Assembly: GCA_023457035.1 (NCBI GenBank)
Contig: JAEWNN010000177.1
Span: forward strand, 1 to 29,861
Length of the DNA stretch: 29,861 bases
Direction of reading: 5' to 3'
Origin: Verrucomicrobiota bacterium
GTDB lineage: Bacteria > Verrucomicrobiota > Verrucomicrobiia > Opitutales > Opitutaceae
Below are positions 15,173 to 23,556 of this stretch, piece after piece. The position numbers were made by a program, and so were the translations under genes. The notes under the pieces were generated by a model. It was given only the letters and a program-made list of their open reading frames with translations, was not told the origin of the DNA and made no database searches. Within the stretch, counting starts at the first letter, position 1; each line of letters begins with the position of its first letter.

Positions 15173-17569
15173 ATGGCCTGCGACCCCACCGGCTCGGAAT
15201 CGGAGATGCCACTGCGGCACGCCCGCGGAATTCTGACCAGGCCGGCGTGCCGGCTCCTCCTTGGAGCATGCCTGCTCCTGGCGGCAATCGGGGCCGGCTC
15301 CGCCGCCGTAGCCGACCCAGCGCCAGCCCCGGCCGCCCCGGCCCCGGACCTGCCGAATGTTCTCGTCATCAACTCCTACGGCGCCGGATACGCCTGGAGC
15401 GACGACGAGCTCCGCGGGCTGCTCGGCGTCCTGCAGGCGCGGATCCCCAATCTCGAGCCGGTCATCCAACACCTCGACAAAAAGCGGTTCCCCGACCCGG
15501 CCCGCGACGCCTGGTTGCTCCAGGACCTCGTCGACAAATGCAGGCAGTTCCCCCCGCGCCTGATCGTCACGCTGGACAACAGCGCCTTCGACTTCGCCCT
15601 CCGGCACCGCGCCGTGCTCGGCGCCGACGTGCCGATCGTCTTCGGCGGGCTCAACCGCTTCACCCCGGAAATGATCGCCGGGCAGCGCCACATCACCGGT
15701 GTCTCCGAGGAGACCGACTTCAGCGGCACCTTCACCCTGCTCCGTTGCCTCGCCCCGGGCGCGCGCCGGATCCTCGTCATCAGCAACCGCTCCGAGAGCG
15801 CCGTCGAGAAACGCCGAGCCTTCGCGGCGCTCGCCCCCAAACTCGCCGCCGACTACGAGCTCGAGTACTACGAGGACTGGACCAGCCGCCAGCTCATCGA
15901 GCGCGTCGCCGCCCTGCCCGACGGCACCGTCGGCCTGATCCTCGATGTCACCGTCGACGCGGAGGGGCACAACAACTACAACGACGCGGGCTTCACCGCG
16001 CAACTCGCCTCCCTCAGCCGCATGCCCCTCTTCATCACCGCCCGCCCGCCCGGGCCGGCCGACTGGACGCAGCTGCCCTGGGACGGAGTGGGCGGGGGCC
16101 TCGTCGTCGCCGATGTGCACGGGGCGAAGGTCGGCGAACTCGCCGCGCAGGTGCTCGCCGGCCGGCCGGCCGACTCCATCCCGGTCGAACGCTACTCGCC
16201 GCAAAGCCTGGAGGTCGATTATCGCCACCTCCGCCGGTTCGGCCTGACTCGTGTCCCGCTGCCCCCGGGCACGATCGTGCTCAACGAGCCGACCAGTTTC
16301 TACCGAGTCAACCGCTCGCGCATCATCCTCGCCGCCGCCGTCTTCACCGTGCTCTGCGGGGTGATCGTCGCGCTCTCGATCAACATCCTGCGGCGCCGCC
16401 GCGCCGAGCGCGCCCTGCGCCTCGCCGAGGAACAGCTCCGCTCCGCCCAGAAGATGGAGGCGATCGGCTTGCTCGCCGGCGGCGTGGCCCACGACTTCAA
16501 CAACATCCTCCAGGTCATCGAGGGCCACACCGCCTTCCTGCTCGAGTCCGGCAACATCGGCCCGCAGGACCGCGAGGACGTCGAGATGATCCGCACCGGG
16601 GCCCAGCGCGCGGCCCAGCTCACCCGCCAGTTGCTGGTGTTCAGCCGCAAACAGACGCTCAGCCCCGCCCCGCTCGATCCCAACGCCCTCGTCCAGGATC
16701 TCACCAAGATGCTGCGACGCGTGCTCGGCGAGCACATCGAACTCACCGTCGTCCCCCTCCCCGCACCCACCACGCTCGTGGCCGACTGCGGCCAACTCGA
16801 ACAGGTGCTCCTCAATCTCTGCCTCAACGCCCGCGATGCGATGCCGGCCGGCGGCCGGATCACCATCGCGCTCGACCGCGTCCTCCTCGGTGCCTCCGAC
16901 TGCGCGAAACACCCCGGCCTCAAACCCGGCCCCCATCTGTCGCTAAAAGTCGCCGACACCGGCAGCGGCATGCCTCCGGCCGTGATCGACCACCTCTTCG
17001 AACCGTTCTTCACCACCAAGCCCGCAGGCAAGGGCACCGGCCTCGGCCTCTCCGTGGTCTACGGGATCGTCCGCCAACACGGCGGTGCGATCACGGTCGA
17101 GAGCGAGGTCGGCCACGGCAGCACCTTCCACGTCCTGCTCCCCTTCATCGTCGCCGCCCCCGGAGCACGGACGGCCCCGCCCGACGAGTCGTTTCCCCGC
17201 GGTCACGGCACCATCCTGCTCGCCGAGGACGACCTCGCCGTGCAACGCCTCGCCGTGCGCACGCTCGAGCAGAACGGCTTCACCGTGCTCGCCGCCAACG
17301 ACGGCGCCCAGGCCGAGGCGCTGCTCGCCGCCCACCGCGGCCAACTCCGCCTCGCCATCCTCGACGTGCTCATGCCCCTGCGCAGCGGCCGCCAGGTCCA
17401 CGACACGATCCGGGCGGACCACCCCGGACTCCCCGTGTTGTACTCTAGTGGTTACACCGCCGAGATGCTCCCCCCGGGCACCGCCCCCGAGCCGGGCGTC
17501 GCCCTGCTCCACAAGCCGTACTCGGCGCGCGAGCTCCTCGCCACGATCCACCGCCTCCTCGGCGATTGA
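15173..17569 (+). CDS. Hybrid sensor histidine kinase with ABC-binding-protein-like sensor
   Basis: About 798 residues. An N-terminal signal/anchor (CRLLLGACLLLAAIGAGSAA) leads into a periplasmic domain of about 310 residues (PNVLVINSYGAGYAW, then VPIVFGGLNRF, ITGVSEETDF and RILVISNRSES). It resembles ABC-type substrate-binding proteins of the ABC_sub_bind class. A single membrane helix follows (about 384-405, IILAAAVFTVLCGVIVALSI). The cytoplasmic part has a HisKA helix with phospho-acceptor His440 in GGVAHDFNNILQ, an HATPase domain (NLCLNARDAMPAGG, VADTGSGMPP, GTGLGLSVVYGIV), and a C-terminal receiver with LAEDD, phospho-acceptor Asp731 (AILDVLMP) and conserved Lys (LLHKPYS). No PAS domain intervenes. 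It should sense a small periplasmic ligand and pass phosphate via its own receiver to an unseen partner. The ATG at 15206 would give a shorter signal peptide; 15173 is preferred because its C-rich context matches neighbouring starts. Confidence 0.88.
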   Translation: MACDPTGSESEMPLRHARGILTRPACRLLLGACLLLAAIGAGSAAVADPAPAPAAPAPDLPNVLVINSYGAGYAWSDDELRGLLGVLQARIPNLEPVIQHLDKKRFPDPARDAWLLQDLVDKCRQFPPRLIVTLDNSAFDFALRHRAVLGADVPIVFGGLNRFTPEMIAGQRHITGVSEETDFSGTFTLLRCLAPGARRILVISNRSESAVEKRRAFAALAPKLAADYELEYYEDWTSRQLIERVAALPDGTVGLILDVTVDAEGHNNYNDAGFTAQLASLSRMPLFITARPPGPADWTQLPWDGVGGGLVVADVHGAKVGELAAQVLAGRPADSIPVERYSPQSLEVDYRHLRRFGLTRVPLPPGTIVLNEPTSFYRVNRSRIILAAAVFTVLCGVIVALSINILRRRRAERALRLAEEQLRSAQKMEAIGLLAGGVAHDFNNILQVIEGHTAFLLESGNIGPQDREDVEMIRTGAQRAAQLTRQLLVFSRKQTLSPAPLDPNALVQDLTKMLRRVLGEHIELTVVPLPAPTTLVADCGQLEQVLLNLCLNARDAMPAGGRITIALDRVLLGASDCAKHPGLKPGPHLSLKVADTGSGMPPAVIDHLFEPFFTTKPAGKGTGLGLSVVYGIVRQHGGAITVESEVGHGSTFHVLLPFIVAAPGARTAPPDESFPRGHGTILLAEDDLAVQRLAVRTLEQNGFTVLAANDGAQAEALLAAHRGQLRLAILDVLMPLRSGRQVHDTIRADHPGLPVLYSSGYTAEMLPPGTAPEPGVALLHKPYSARELLATIHRLLGD

Positions 17570-17725
17570 TCCCAACTCGCGCCGCAGCGCGCGACCGCTT
17601 CTCCGACCGCCCGCTTCGCCGCGCTCGTCCTCGGCCACCCCGCAGGGAACGTTTCCGCCTCGGGCACGGTCCTCCACCTCGCACGCACGCTTGCGACCAT
17701 TCCGCCACCACGCCTGACTCGTCCC

Positions 17726-19270
17726 ATGCCCTTCGGCCTCCCGCCGCCCCGCCTCCGGCTCCTCCTTTCCCTCGCCGTCTTGCTCGCGGCCGGCCGGTTT
17801 TCCCTGTGCGCTGAGGAGCCGGCCACCGCGGGCTCCTCTCCCGCACCAACCTCCGCCACCACACCCGACACCCGCCCGCCGCTGGCCCTGGTGTTTGTCA
17901 CCCCGAATACCATCCTCGCCGAGAACTTCCCCCGGCCCACGCTGCTCTCGGACTGGTTGAAACCCCTCCTGGCCGCCGCCGAAGCCGCCCTCACCGCGCA
18001 TCCCAACCCGCCCGGTATCCTCATCCAGATCACGCTCCGGCCCGACCTGCCCCCGCGTTTCGAGCTCGCCGGCCGCCCCGTCCTGCCCCCGGCCCTCGCC
18101 GCCGACCTGCAGTCCCGCCTCGCCGCCCTCCCCGATCTGCGCGCACCGCTTTGCCCGGTTTGTGTGCGCGTGCAGACACCCGGCGGGACCGCCAGCCCGC
18201 TCACCGAGGCCGCCACCTTCATCCCCCGCCTGTTCCCGCCCGAGGAGGCGGCGCTCAACCGCTACATCAACGCCGACCTCGCCACCCAATACCAGGAGCT
18301 CCGCGCCTGGTCCCGCACCTACGCTCTGCCCGTTCTCGTCCACCACATGAGTCGGTCCGACGCGCAGTACGCCGGCGTCCTCGCCCTGGGCCGCACCCTC
18401 GCCGAGCTCCCGCCCGAGGCGCCGATCGACGTCGACCGCCTCGCGTACCGTAATCCCGATTACTGGCGCGGCGTGATGGAGATGGCCCCGGGCGACCTGC
18501 TCATCGCCGCCCTGCCCGTCTACCTCCACGCCGCCGCCGGCGACATCGACCGCGCCAGCACCCTGCTCGGGCTGCTGCACGCCTTCGGCCGCGACGGCAC
18601 CCTCGCCCACCAGCTGCTCGCCGAGTTCGCCGCCCGCCTCGGCCCCTTCCGGCGCCAGCTCACCACCGCCGTCCAGGACGGCGTCTCCGCCCAGGATGCG
18701 GGCCGCCCGGCCGACGCCATCGCCCGACACGAGCGCGTGCTCGCCGCGTACCCCAACTCCGCCTGGGCCCGCTACGAACTCTTCTTCTCCACCGCCACCC
18801 GCGACGGCATCGACACCAAGAAGAAGCGCAAGCGTATCAACAAACTCTGGGAGGAGACAGCCCCCGTCATCTACCGCAGCAATCCCCTCTTCACCTCCCA
18901 GTACGCCGCCACCCGCGGCAAGACCGTCAGCGCCCTCCTCGATCGCCTCATCATCCACCGCCTCGCCAACAAACCGCCCGAAGACCCGGGCGAACGCCTC
19001 GGCAGCTTCGCCGACGCCGCCCTGCGGCTCGAGGACTACGGCACCGCCGCACTCGTCTACTGGGCCTCGCTCGGCACGGATCAAACCCTCAAGGGGCTCT
19101 CCTTCCGCAACGACGAGCCCGTCGCCCTCGCCAAGGAGGATGTGCTCGCCCGTTACCTCTACTGCCTCGAGAAACTCGGCGTGCCCGAGTGGAAGGGCGA
19201 GTTCGAGGGCAACTTCACCGCCGCCTTCCGCCAGCTCGACGCCGCCCTCGCCGCCCACCGAGCCCAGTGA
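17726..19270 (+). CDS. Exported protein of unknown function
   Basis: 514 residues. The N-terminus LRLLLSLAVLLAAGRFSLCA is a signal peptide, probably cleaved after LCA; the cysteine lies in a poor lipobox, so a lipoprotein is possible but not favoured. After an Ala/Pro/Thr-rich linker comes an alpha/beta-looking region (LALVFVTPNTILAENF, ILIQITLRPDL). A mostly helical second half contains a TPR-like stretch (QDAGRPADAIARHERVLAAYPNSAWARYELF, about residues 320-350, split here as QDAGRPADAIARHERV and LAAYPNSAWARYELF). A basic patch DTKKKRKRINK follows. I do not recognise a family. It begins 156 bases after the sensor kinase stop on the same strand, which may mean co-transcription, but no functional link is visible. 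Confidence 0.8.
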   Translation: MPFGLPPPRLRLLLSLAVLLAAGRFSLCAEEPATAGSSPAPTSATTPDTRPPLALVFVTPNTILAENFPRPTLLSDWLKPLLAAAEAALTAHPNPPGILIQITLRPDLPPRFELAGRPVLPPALAADLQSRLAALPDLRAPLCPVCVRVQTPGGTASPLTEAATFIPRLFPPEEAALNRYINADLATQYQELRAWSRTYALPVLVHHMSRSDAQYAGVLALGRTLAELPPEAPIDVDRLAYRNPDYWRGVMEMAPGDLLIAALPVYLHAAAGDIDRASTLLGLLHAFGRDGTLAHQLLAEFAARLGPFRRQLTTAVQDGVSAQDAGRPADAIARHERVLAAYPNSAWARYELFFSTATRDGIDTKKKRKRINKLWEETAPVIYRSNPLFTSQYAATRGKTVSALLDRLIIHRLANKPPEDPGERLGSFADAALRLEDYGTAALVYWASLGTDQTLKGLSFRNDEPVALAKEDVLARYLYCLEKLGVPEWKGEFEGNFTAAFRQLDAALAAHRAQ

Positions 19271-19399
19271 GTCGGCACCAGCCGCGTGAACCGCGAGTTC
19301 CCGTGCACAAACCCGGCGCCTCGCGAGTCGCCCCTCCGTGCCGCAGCGCCCGCACCCGCCCGCCGGCCTCCTGCTCCACCGCCCCACGCCACCCCGCTC

Positions 19400-19435
19400 C
19401 GCCAAATAACTCCACGACCGTGGACTTATTTGGCG
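19400..19435. repeat. 36-bp imperfect palindrome (C1)
   Basis: Outer arms CGCCAAATAA and TTATTTGGCG pair perfectly. After one C-C mismatch, inner arms TCCACG and CGTGGA pair around two to four central bases. It is AT-rich at the arms within a GC-rich genome. A second copy lies with its centre 88 bases to the right. Confidence 0.8.
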
Positions 19436-19486
19436 AAACAAGATTCTCCCGCTCCCAATCGATGCGCGCCCCTCGCCGGGGCCCCG

Positions 19487-19524
19487 CCGCAAAATAACCT
19501 CACGGCCGTGAACCTATTTGGCGG
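19487..19524. repeat. 38-bp imperfect palindrome (C2), second copy
   Basis: Arms start CCGCAAAATA on the left and end TATTTGGCGG on the right, with an inner stem TCACGG / CCGTGA and an internal bulge of three to four bases. It matches C1 at about 30 of 36 positions in the same orientation. Confidence 0.75.
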
Positions 19525-19652
19525 ATGCCGTGCGCGGCTCCCGAGAGGCCGGCGGCACGCGTCCCACCGGGCCGGCTGAGTTGCCACCGAAGGTGGAGCG
19601 ATCCGTGCAAACGCACAGAACCTCCGGGGACGCCGCGACCCGTCGTTCCGCT

Positions 19653-19673
19653 GTACGGCGGACTCGCCCCGCC
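19653..19673 (+). repeat. Degenerate GTAG-type hairpin (R7)
   Basis: GTAC followed by GGCGG and, seven bases on, CCGCC. It looks like a decayed relative of the hairpin at 14297 (GTAG then GGCGGGACC). Only a five-pair stem remains. Confidence 0.35.
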
Positions 19674-19764
19674 TCCACCAAGGCCATTGGGTCGAAGGAT
19701 CGGGGCCGCTTGCCCCCTCACTTTCGGTTCGCCTCCCGTGCCTCCGGCTCGCGACAGTCGCCGC

Positions 19765-21411
19765 ATGAAGCGACAGGCGGTTCTGGTCTCACTCGGTCTC
19801 ATCGCCGGTCTCGGACTCGGCTACGCCGTCGGCGTCCGTCACGCACCGGCCATAGCGACCGTCGAGCCGGCGCGGAGCGAGCCGATCCCGTCACCGACCG
19901 TGCGCTCGTCCGCCCCGGCCCCAGTCGCCGCGAGCAACAACAAACCGGCGCCCCCGTCGCTCGCAGAGGCCAAACGCAAGCTCGCGGACTGGCTCGCCGC
20001 CGGCGCTCCCGAAGACGGCAGCGCCGAAGTCATCACTTGTCTGGAGGTTTGGTCCACGTCCGACCCGCAAGCCGCGCTCGCCTTCATCGCCTCCGCCCCG
20101 CGTTTTCCCCGCCGCAACTTCGCGCTCGCCATCCCGCTCGCCGCGATCGGCCGCCGCGACCCGAACCAGATCGTCGCCTGGCTGCGCGCCAACCTGCCCG
20201 AGTCGGAGCGCGGCAACGTGGCCGAAGTAGTGATCCGACGGATCTACCGGGAGAACCCGCGGGAGGCCCTCGTGCTCGCCGAGGCCGACCAGACGCCTGT
20301 CGGCCGGCACGCCTTCGGCAGAATCTTTCAGGAACTCGCGCGCATCGCCCCCGCCGAGGCCGTCGCCGCCTTCAACCGGCTCTCCGACGGCGGCCGCGAA
20401 GCCACCGCCCATGCCTTCGCCAGCGCTTGGCTCGAAAGTGATCCGGCCGCCGCACTGCGCTGGGTCGACAGCCTCAGCGGAGAACCCGGCGAAAGCGGTG
20501 CCCGCAACGCCGTCATAACAAATCTGCTCGGCACGAACATCGACGAAGCCCTGGTCCGCATGCGGCAATGGAATCTGCCGGAGGACACCATCAACGGCTT
20601 GCTCCGCATGGCCGCCCGCCAACACCCGGAGGCATTGCTCGGCCGACTCGACTCGCTGCCGCCAAACCAGCGTGCGGCGGTCATCGGAGTCGTTCTTCGC
20701 GAGCGACTCTCCTCCGATCCGGAACAGATGGTTGCGATCGCACGCGCAAGCCTCCCCTCCGACCAAGCCGCCACACTCATCAGCGATAGCTGGCAACGAT
20801 GGATTGCGGAGGACCGGCCGGCGGCCGAAGCCTGGGCCGCGACCGTGCGGGACAGCAGCCTGCGCCCCGGCCTCGAGCTCGCGAAGCTCCGCGACACCGC
20901 GCGCACCGACCCCAACCTCTTCCTCTCCTCCGTCGCGAACTACCCCGGCGCCTTCGAAACCGAGAAGTCGCTCATCCTCGACGCCCTCGCCCAGCTCAAC
21001 TCCGATGTCGCCGGCGATTGGATCGCCCGCCATCCCGGCGTGGTCGATCCGGACTTCGTCGCCGCCACCGCCGCCGGCTTCTTCGAGTGGAACCGCGACG
21101 AGGCGCTCGTCTGGGCCCACCTGCTCCCGCCCGGTGAGACCCAGAATCGCGCCCTCGCCAGCATCGCCCAGCGCTGGACCGCGTCAGGCGACCCCGCCCA
21201 GGCCGCCGCGACGCTCGCCGCGATCACCGATCCTCGCGTCCAGACCGGCACGCGTTTCCAAGTTTTCAGCACCCTCTACCGCAAGGACCGCGCCGCCGCC
21301 GTCCAGTGGCTCGCCGCGCAACCGGTCACCCCCGAGATTCGCTCCAACTGGGAGACCCTCGCCGCTACGTCGTCATTGGCGGGCAACCCGGAGTTCGGCC
21401 ACATCGACTGA
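19765..21411 (+). CDS. Exported helical-repeat protein of unknown function
   Basis: 548 residues. The ATG at 19765 starts a basic/hydrophobic leader (MKRQAVLVSLGLIAGLGLGY), a signal peptide or membrane anchor. A Pro/Ala-rich spacer follows, and then about 440 residues of degenerate helical repeats, each with a core like DPxxALxWxxxLP. Examples are WSTSDPQAALAFIASAP, ESDPAAALRWVDSLSG, EDRPAAEAWAATVRDS, EWNRDEALVWAHLLPPGE and ASGDPAQAAATLAAITD. Such HEAT/TPR-like repeat proteins are common among exported proteins of Verrucomicrobiota (from memory). They usually act as binding scaffolds, but no role can be assigned here. It sits on the same strand as the upstream exported protein, separated by a repeat-rich gap, so co-transcription is doubtful. 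Confidence 0.8.
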   Translation: MKRQAVLVSLGLIAGLGLGYAVGVRHAPAIATVEPARSEPIPSPTVRSSAPAPVAASNNKPAPPSLAEAKRKLADWLAAGAPEDGSAEVITCLEVWSTSDPQAALAFIASAPRFPRRNFALAIPLAAIGRRDPNQIVAWLRANLPESERGNVAEVVIRRIYRENPREALVLAEADQTPVGRHAFGRIFQELARIAPAEAVAAFNRLSDGGREATAHAFASAWLESDPAAALRWVDSLSGEPGESGARNAVITNLLGTNIDEALVRMRQWNLPEDTINGLLRMAARQHPEALLGRLDSLPPNQRAAVIGVVLRERLSSDPEQMVAIARASLPSDQAATLISDSWQRWIAEDRPAAEAWAATVRDSSLRPGLELAKLRDTARTDPNLFLSSVANYPGAFETEKSLILDALAQLNSDVAGDWIARHPGVVDPDFVAATAAGFFEWNRDEALVWAHLLPPGETQNRALASIAQRWTASGDPAQAAATLAAITDPRVQTGTRFQVFSTLYRKDRAAAVQWLAAQPVTPEIRSNWETLAATSSLAGNPEFGHID

Positions 21412-21454
21412 GGCGCGCCGCCGCACAGCTCCCGCCCCAGCTCCGCCCTCCGTC

Positions 21455-21489
21455 ATTCCGCATTCCGCAATCCGCATTCCGCATTCCGC
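21455..21489 (+). repeat. Five ATTCCGC heptads upstream of proA
   Basis: Five tandem 7-base units (ATTCCGC, ATTCCGC, AATCCGC, ATTCCGC, ATTCCGC), ending 63 bases before the proA start. The same unit recurs 9 bases before tlyA. Confidence 0.85.
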
Positions 21490-21552
21490 AATTCCCCGCC
21501 CCGCCGATTCCCCTTTCCCCGCCCGTTTGTGCCGTTTTCAATCCGCACTTCG

Positions 21553-22836
21553 ATGGAAACCGATCTCGCCACCACCGTCCGCCAGCTCGCCGAAGCCGCC
21601 CGCGCCGCCTCGCTCCAGCTGGCCGTCGCCTCGACTGAGGCCAAGAACCGCGCGCTCACCGCGCTCGCCGAGAAGATCGAGTCCTCCATCCCGGCGCTCA
21701 TCGCCGCCAACGCCAAGGACCTCGAGGCCGGCCGCGCCGCCGGTCTCTCCTCCGCGATGCTCGACCGCCTCACGCTCAACGACGCCCGCATCCGCCAGAT
21801 GGCCCAGGGCGTGCGCGAGATCATCGTCCTGCCCGACCCCGTCGGCGCCGAGTTGGAGCGCACCATCCGCCCCAACGGTCTGGTGATTCGCAAAATCCGC
21901 GTCCCGATCGGTGTGATCGGCATCATCTACGAGTCGCGCCCCAACGTGACCGTCGACTGTGCCGCACTGTGCTTGAAATCCGGAAACGCCACCATCCTGC
22001 GCGGCGGCAAGGAAGCCTTCCACAGCAACACGGCCCTCGCCGCCCTCATCTCCGAGGCGCTCGCCGCCGCGGGCCTGCCCGCCACCTGCGTGCAGCTCAT
22101 CCCCACCACCGACCGCGCGGCCCTCAACACGCTCCTCAAGCTCAACGACCTCGTCCACTGCATCATCCCCCGCGGCGGCGAGGCGCTCATCCGGTTCGTC
22201 TCCGAGAATTCCACGATCCCGGTCATCAAGCACTACAACGGCATCTGTTTCGTCTACGTCGATCGCGCCGCCGACCTCGCCCTCGCCGAGCCCCTGCTCG
22301 TCAACGCCAAGGTCCAGCGCCCCAGCGCCTGCAACGCCGCCGAGCAGCTCCTCGTCCACCGCGACATCGCCGCCGCCGCCCTGCCCCGCCTCGCCCGCGC
22401 CCTCCAGGCCTCGCGCCCGGCCGGCGTGGAACTGCGTTGCGACGCCGAGAGCGCCGCGCTCCTCGCCGCCGCCGGCGTGCCGACCAAGCCCGCCACCGCC
22501 GCGGACTTCCGCACCGAGTTCCTCGACTACATCCTCGCCGTGCGCGTCGTCGGCTCCCTCGACGAGGCCATCGCCACCGTCAACCGCGACAGCTCCAACC
22601 ACAGCGACGCCATCGTCACCGCCGACGAGTCCGCCGCGCGCCGGTTCCAGGCCGAGGTCGACTCCGCCACCGTGTACTGGAACGCGAGCACGCGCTTCAC
22701 CGACGGCTTCGAGTTCGGTCTCGGCGCCGAGATCGGCATCTCCACCGACCGCCTGCACGCCCGCGGCCCGATGGGCCTAGCCGAGCTTTGTAGCTACAAG
22801 TTCGTGATCGACGGCACCGGCCAGGTTCGCCGCTAA
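21553..22836 (+). CDS. proA: Gamma-glutamyl phosphate reductase ProA
   Basis: 427 residues, close to the 417 of E. coli ProA. It reduces gamma-glutamyl phosphate with NADPH to glutamate semialdehyde, the second step of proline synthesis, in the cytoplasm. Family marks are PIGVIGIIYESRPNVTVD (about 119-137), LKSGNATILRGGKEA (about 141-155), the catalytic cysteine Cys260 in QRPSACNAAEQLL, and the C-terminal ASTRFTDGFEFGLGAEIGIS and HARGPMGLAEL. The ATG at 21553 is chosen over a GTG eight codons upstream because it starts next to the family N-terminus. proB is not in the window. The LysE-family exporter follows after 31 bases and is probably co-transcribed, which suggests export of an amino acid linked to proline or glutamate, by inference. 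Confidence 0.96.
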   Translation: METDLATTVRQLAEAARAASLQLAVASTEAKNRALTALAEKIESSIPALIAANAKDLEAGRAAGLSSAMLDRLTLNDARIRQMAQGVREIIVLPDPVGAELERTIRPNGLVIRKIRVPIGVIGIIYESRPNVTVDCAALCLKSGNATILRGGKEAFHSNTALAALISEALAAAGLPATCVQLIPTTDRAALNTLLKLNDLVHCIIPRGGEALIRFVSENSTIPVIKHYNGICFVYVDRAADLALAEPLLVNAKVQRPSACNAAEQLLVHRDIAAAALPRLARALQASRPAGVELRCDAESAALLAAAGVPTKPATAADFRTEFLDYILAVRVVGSLDEAIATVNRDSSNHSDAIVTADESAARRFQAEVDSATVYWNASTRFTDGFEFGLGAEIGISTDRLHARGPMGLAELCSYKFVIDGTGQVRR

Positions 22837-22867
22837 GCGCCCCGCCGAGACACCTCCTTCCACGGGC

Positions 22868-23506
22868 ATGGACTGGAAGATACCCCTCATCGGCTTGGCC
22901 ATCGGCTTCGGCATGTCCGTGCCCGTCGGACCGGTCGGCCTGCTCGTCTTCCGCCGCTCGCTGCTCCACCACGCCCGCGCCGGCGTAATCACCGGCTTGG
23001 GCGCCGCGCTAGCCGACGCCCTGCTCTGCTCGATCCTGGCGTTCGGCATCTCCTCCGTCTCCGATTTCTTCGCCAACCACACCCGCCTGCTCGAGAACGT
23101 CGGCGGCTTCGTGCTCCTGGCGATCGGCTACATCGTCTGGCACACCTCCCCGCCTAGGGAGATGCCGAAGACCCCGACCCCGCGGCCCGGCTGGTTCGGC
23201 GCCTTCTCCACCTCGCTGCTGATCACGATCGGCAACCCGATGACACTCGTCGGCGCCACGGCCATCTTCGCCGGTTTCGCCGTCGCCGCGCGCCTCGGCA
23301 GCCACTTCGACGCCCTGCTGCTCGTGTGCGGCATCTTCTGCGGCTCGACCCTCTGGTGGCTGATCCTCAGCGCCCTCGCCAGCCGCCTGCGCGACAAGGC
23401 CAGCGGCTACTGGATGCGCCGCCTCAACCAGGGCTGCGGCATCGCCGTCGCCATCTTCGGCCTCGTGCAGATCGCCCGCGTGCTCGTTTCCCTCATCCAC
23501 CGCTGA
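22868..23506 (+). CDS. LysE/RhtB-family amino-acid exporter
   Basis: 212 residues, typical size for the family, with five to six hydrophobic helices: IPLIGLAIGFGMSV, AGVITGLGAALADALLCSIL, ENVGGFVLLAIGYIV, FSTSLLITIGNPMTLVGATA, LLLVCGIFCGSTLWWLIL and GIAVAIFGLVQIARVLVSL. The N-terminal GMSVPVGPVGLLVFRRS corresponds to the LysE signature (normally PGP-x-x-x), the second helix has the conserved GLGAALAD, and GNPMT matches the conserved NP motif. It should sit in the inner membrane and export an amino acid or small solute by proton exchange. Its 31-base spacing from proA suggests a shared transcript. The substrate is not known. Confidence 0.85.
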   Translation: MDWKIPLIGLAIGFGMSVPVGPVGLLVFRRSLLHHARAGVITGLGAALADALLCSILAFGISSVSDFFANHTRLLENVGGFVLLAIGYIVWHTSPPREMPKTPTPRPGWFGAFSTSLLITIGNPMTLVGATAIFAGFAVAARLGSHFDALLLVCGIFCGSTLWWLILSALASRLRDKASGYWMRRLNQGCGIAVAIFGLVQIARVLVSLIHR

Positions 23507-23556
23507 TCCCGCCCGCGTGAGGCCATGGGGCCGTCAGCCGCGACCCGTCGGGCGCG

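Larger units (their letters stand above)
19271..19764. other. Gene-free region with paired palindromes
   Basis: A 494-base stretch between two exported proteins. It holds a pair of related long palindromes (19400-19435 and 19487-19524) and a weak GTAG-like hairpin at 19653-19673, listed separately. Reading frames that cross it lack conserved features; the downstream gene is taken to start at 19765, where a signal peptide begins. Confidence 0.6.

Noticed and set aside
19400..19524. Possible CRISPR-like repeats
   Set aside because: Only two copies with diverged sequence and no regular spacer series; no cas genes nearby. The same applies to the pair at 28522-28662.
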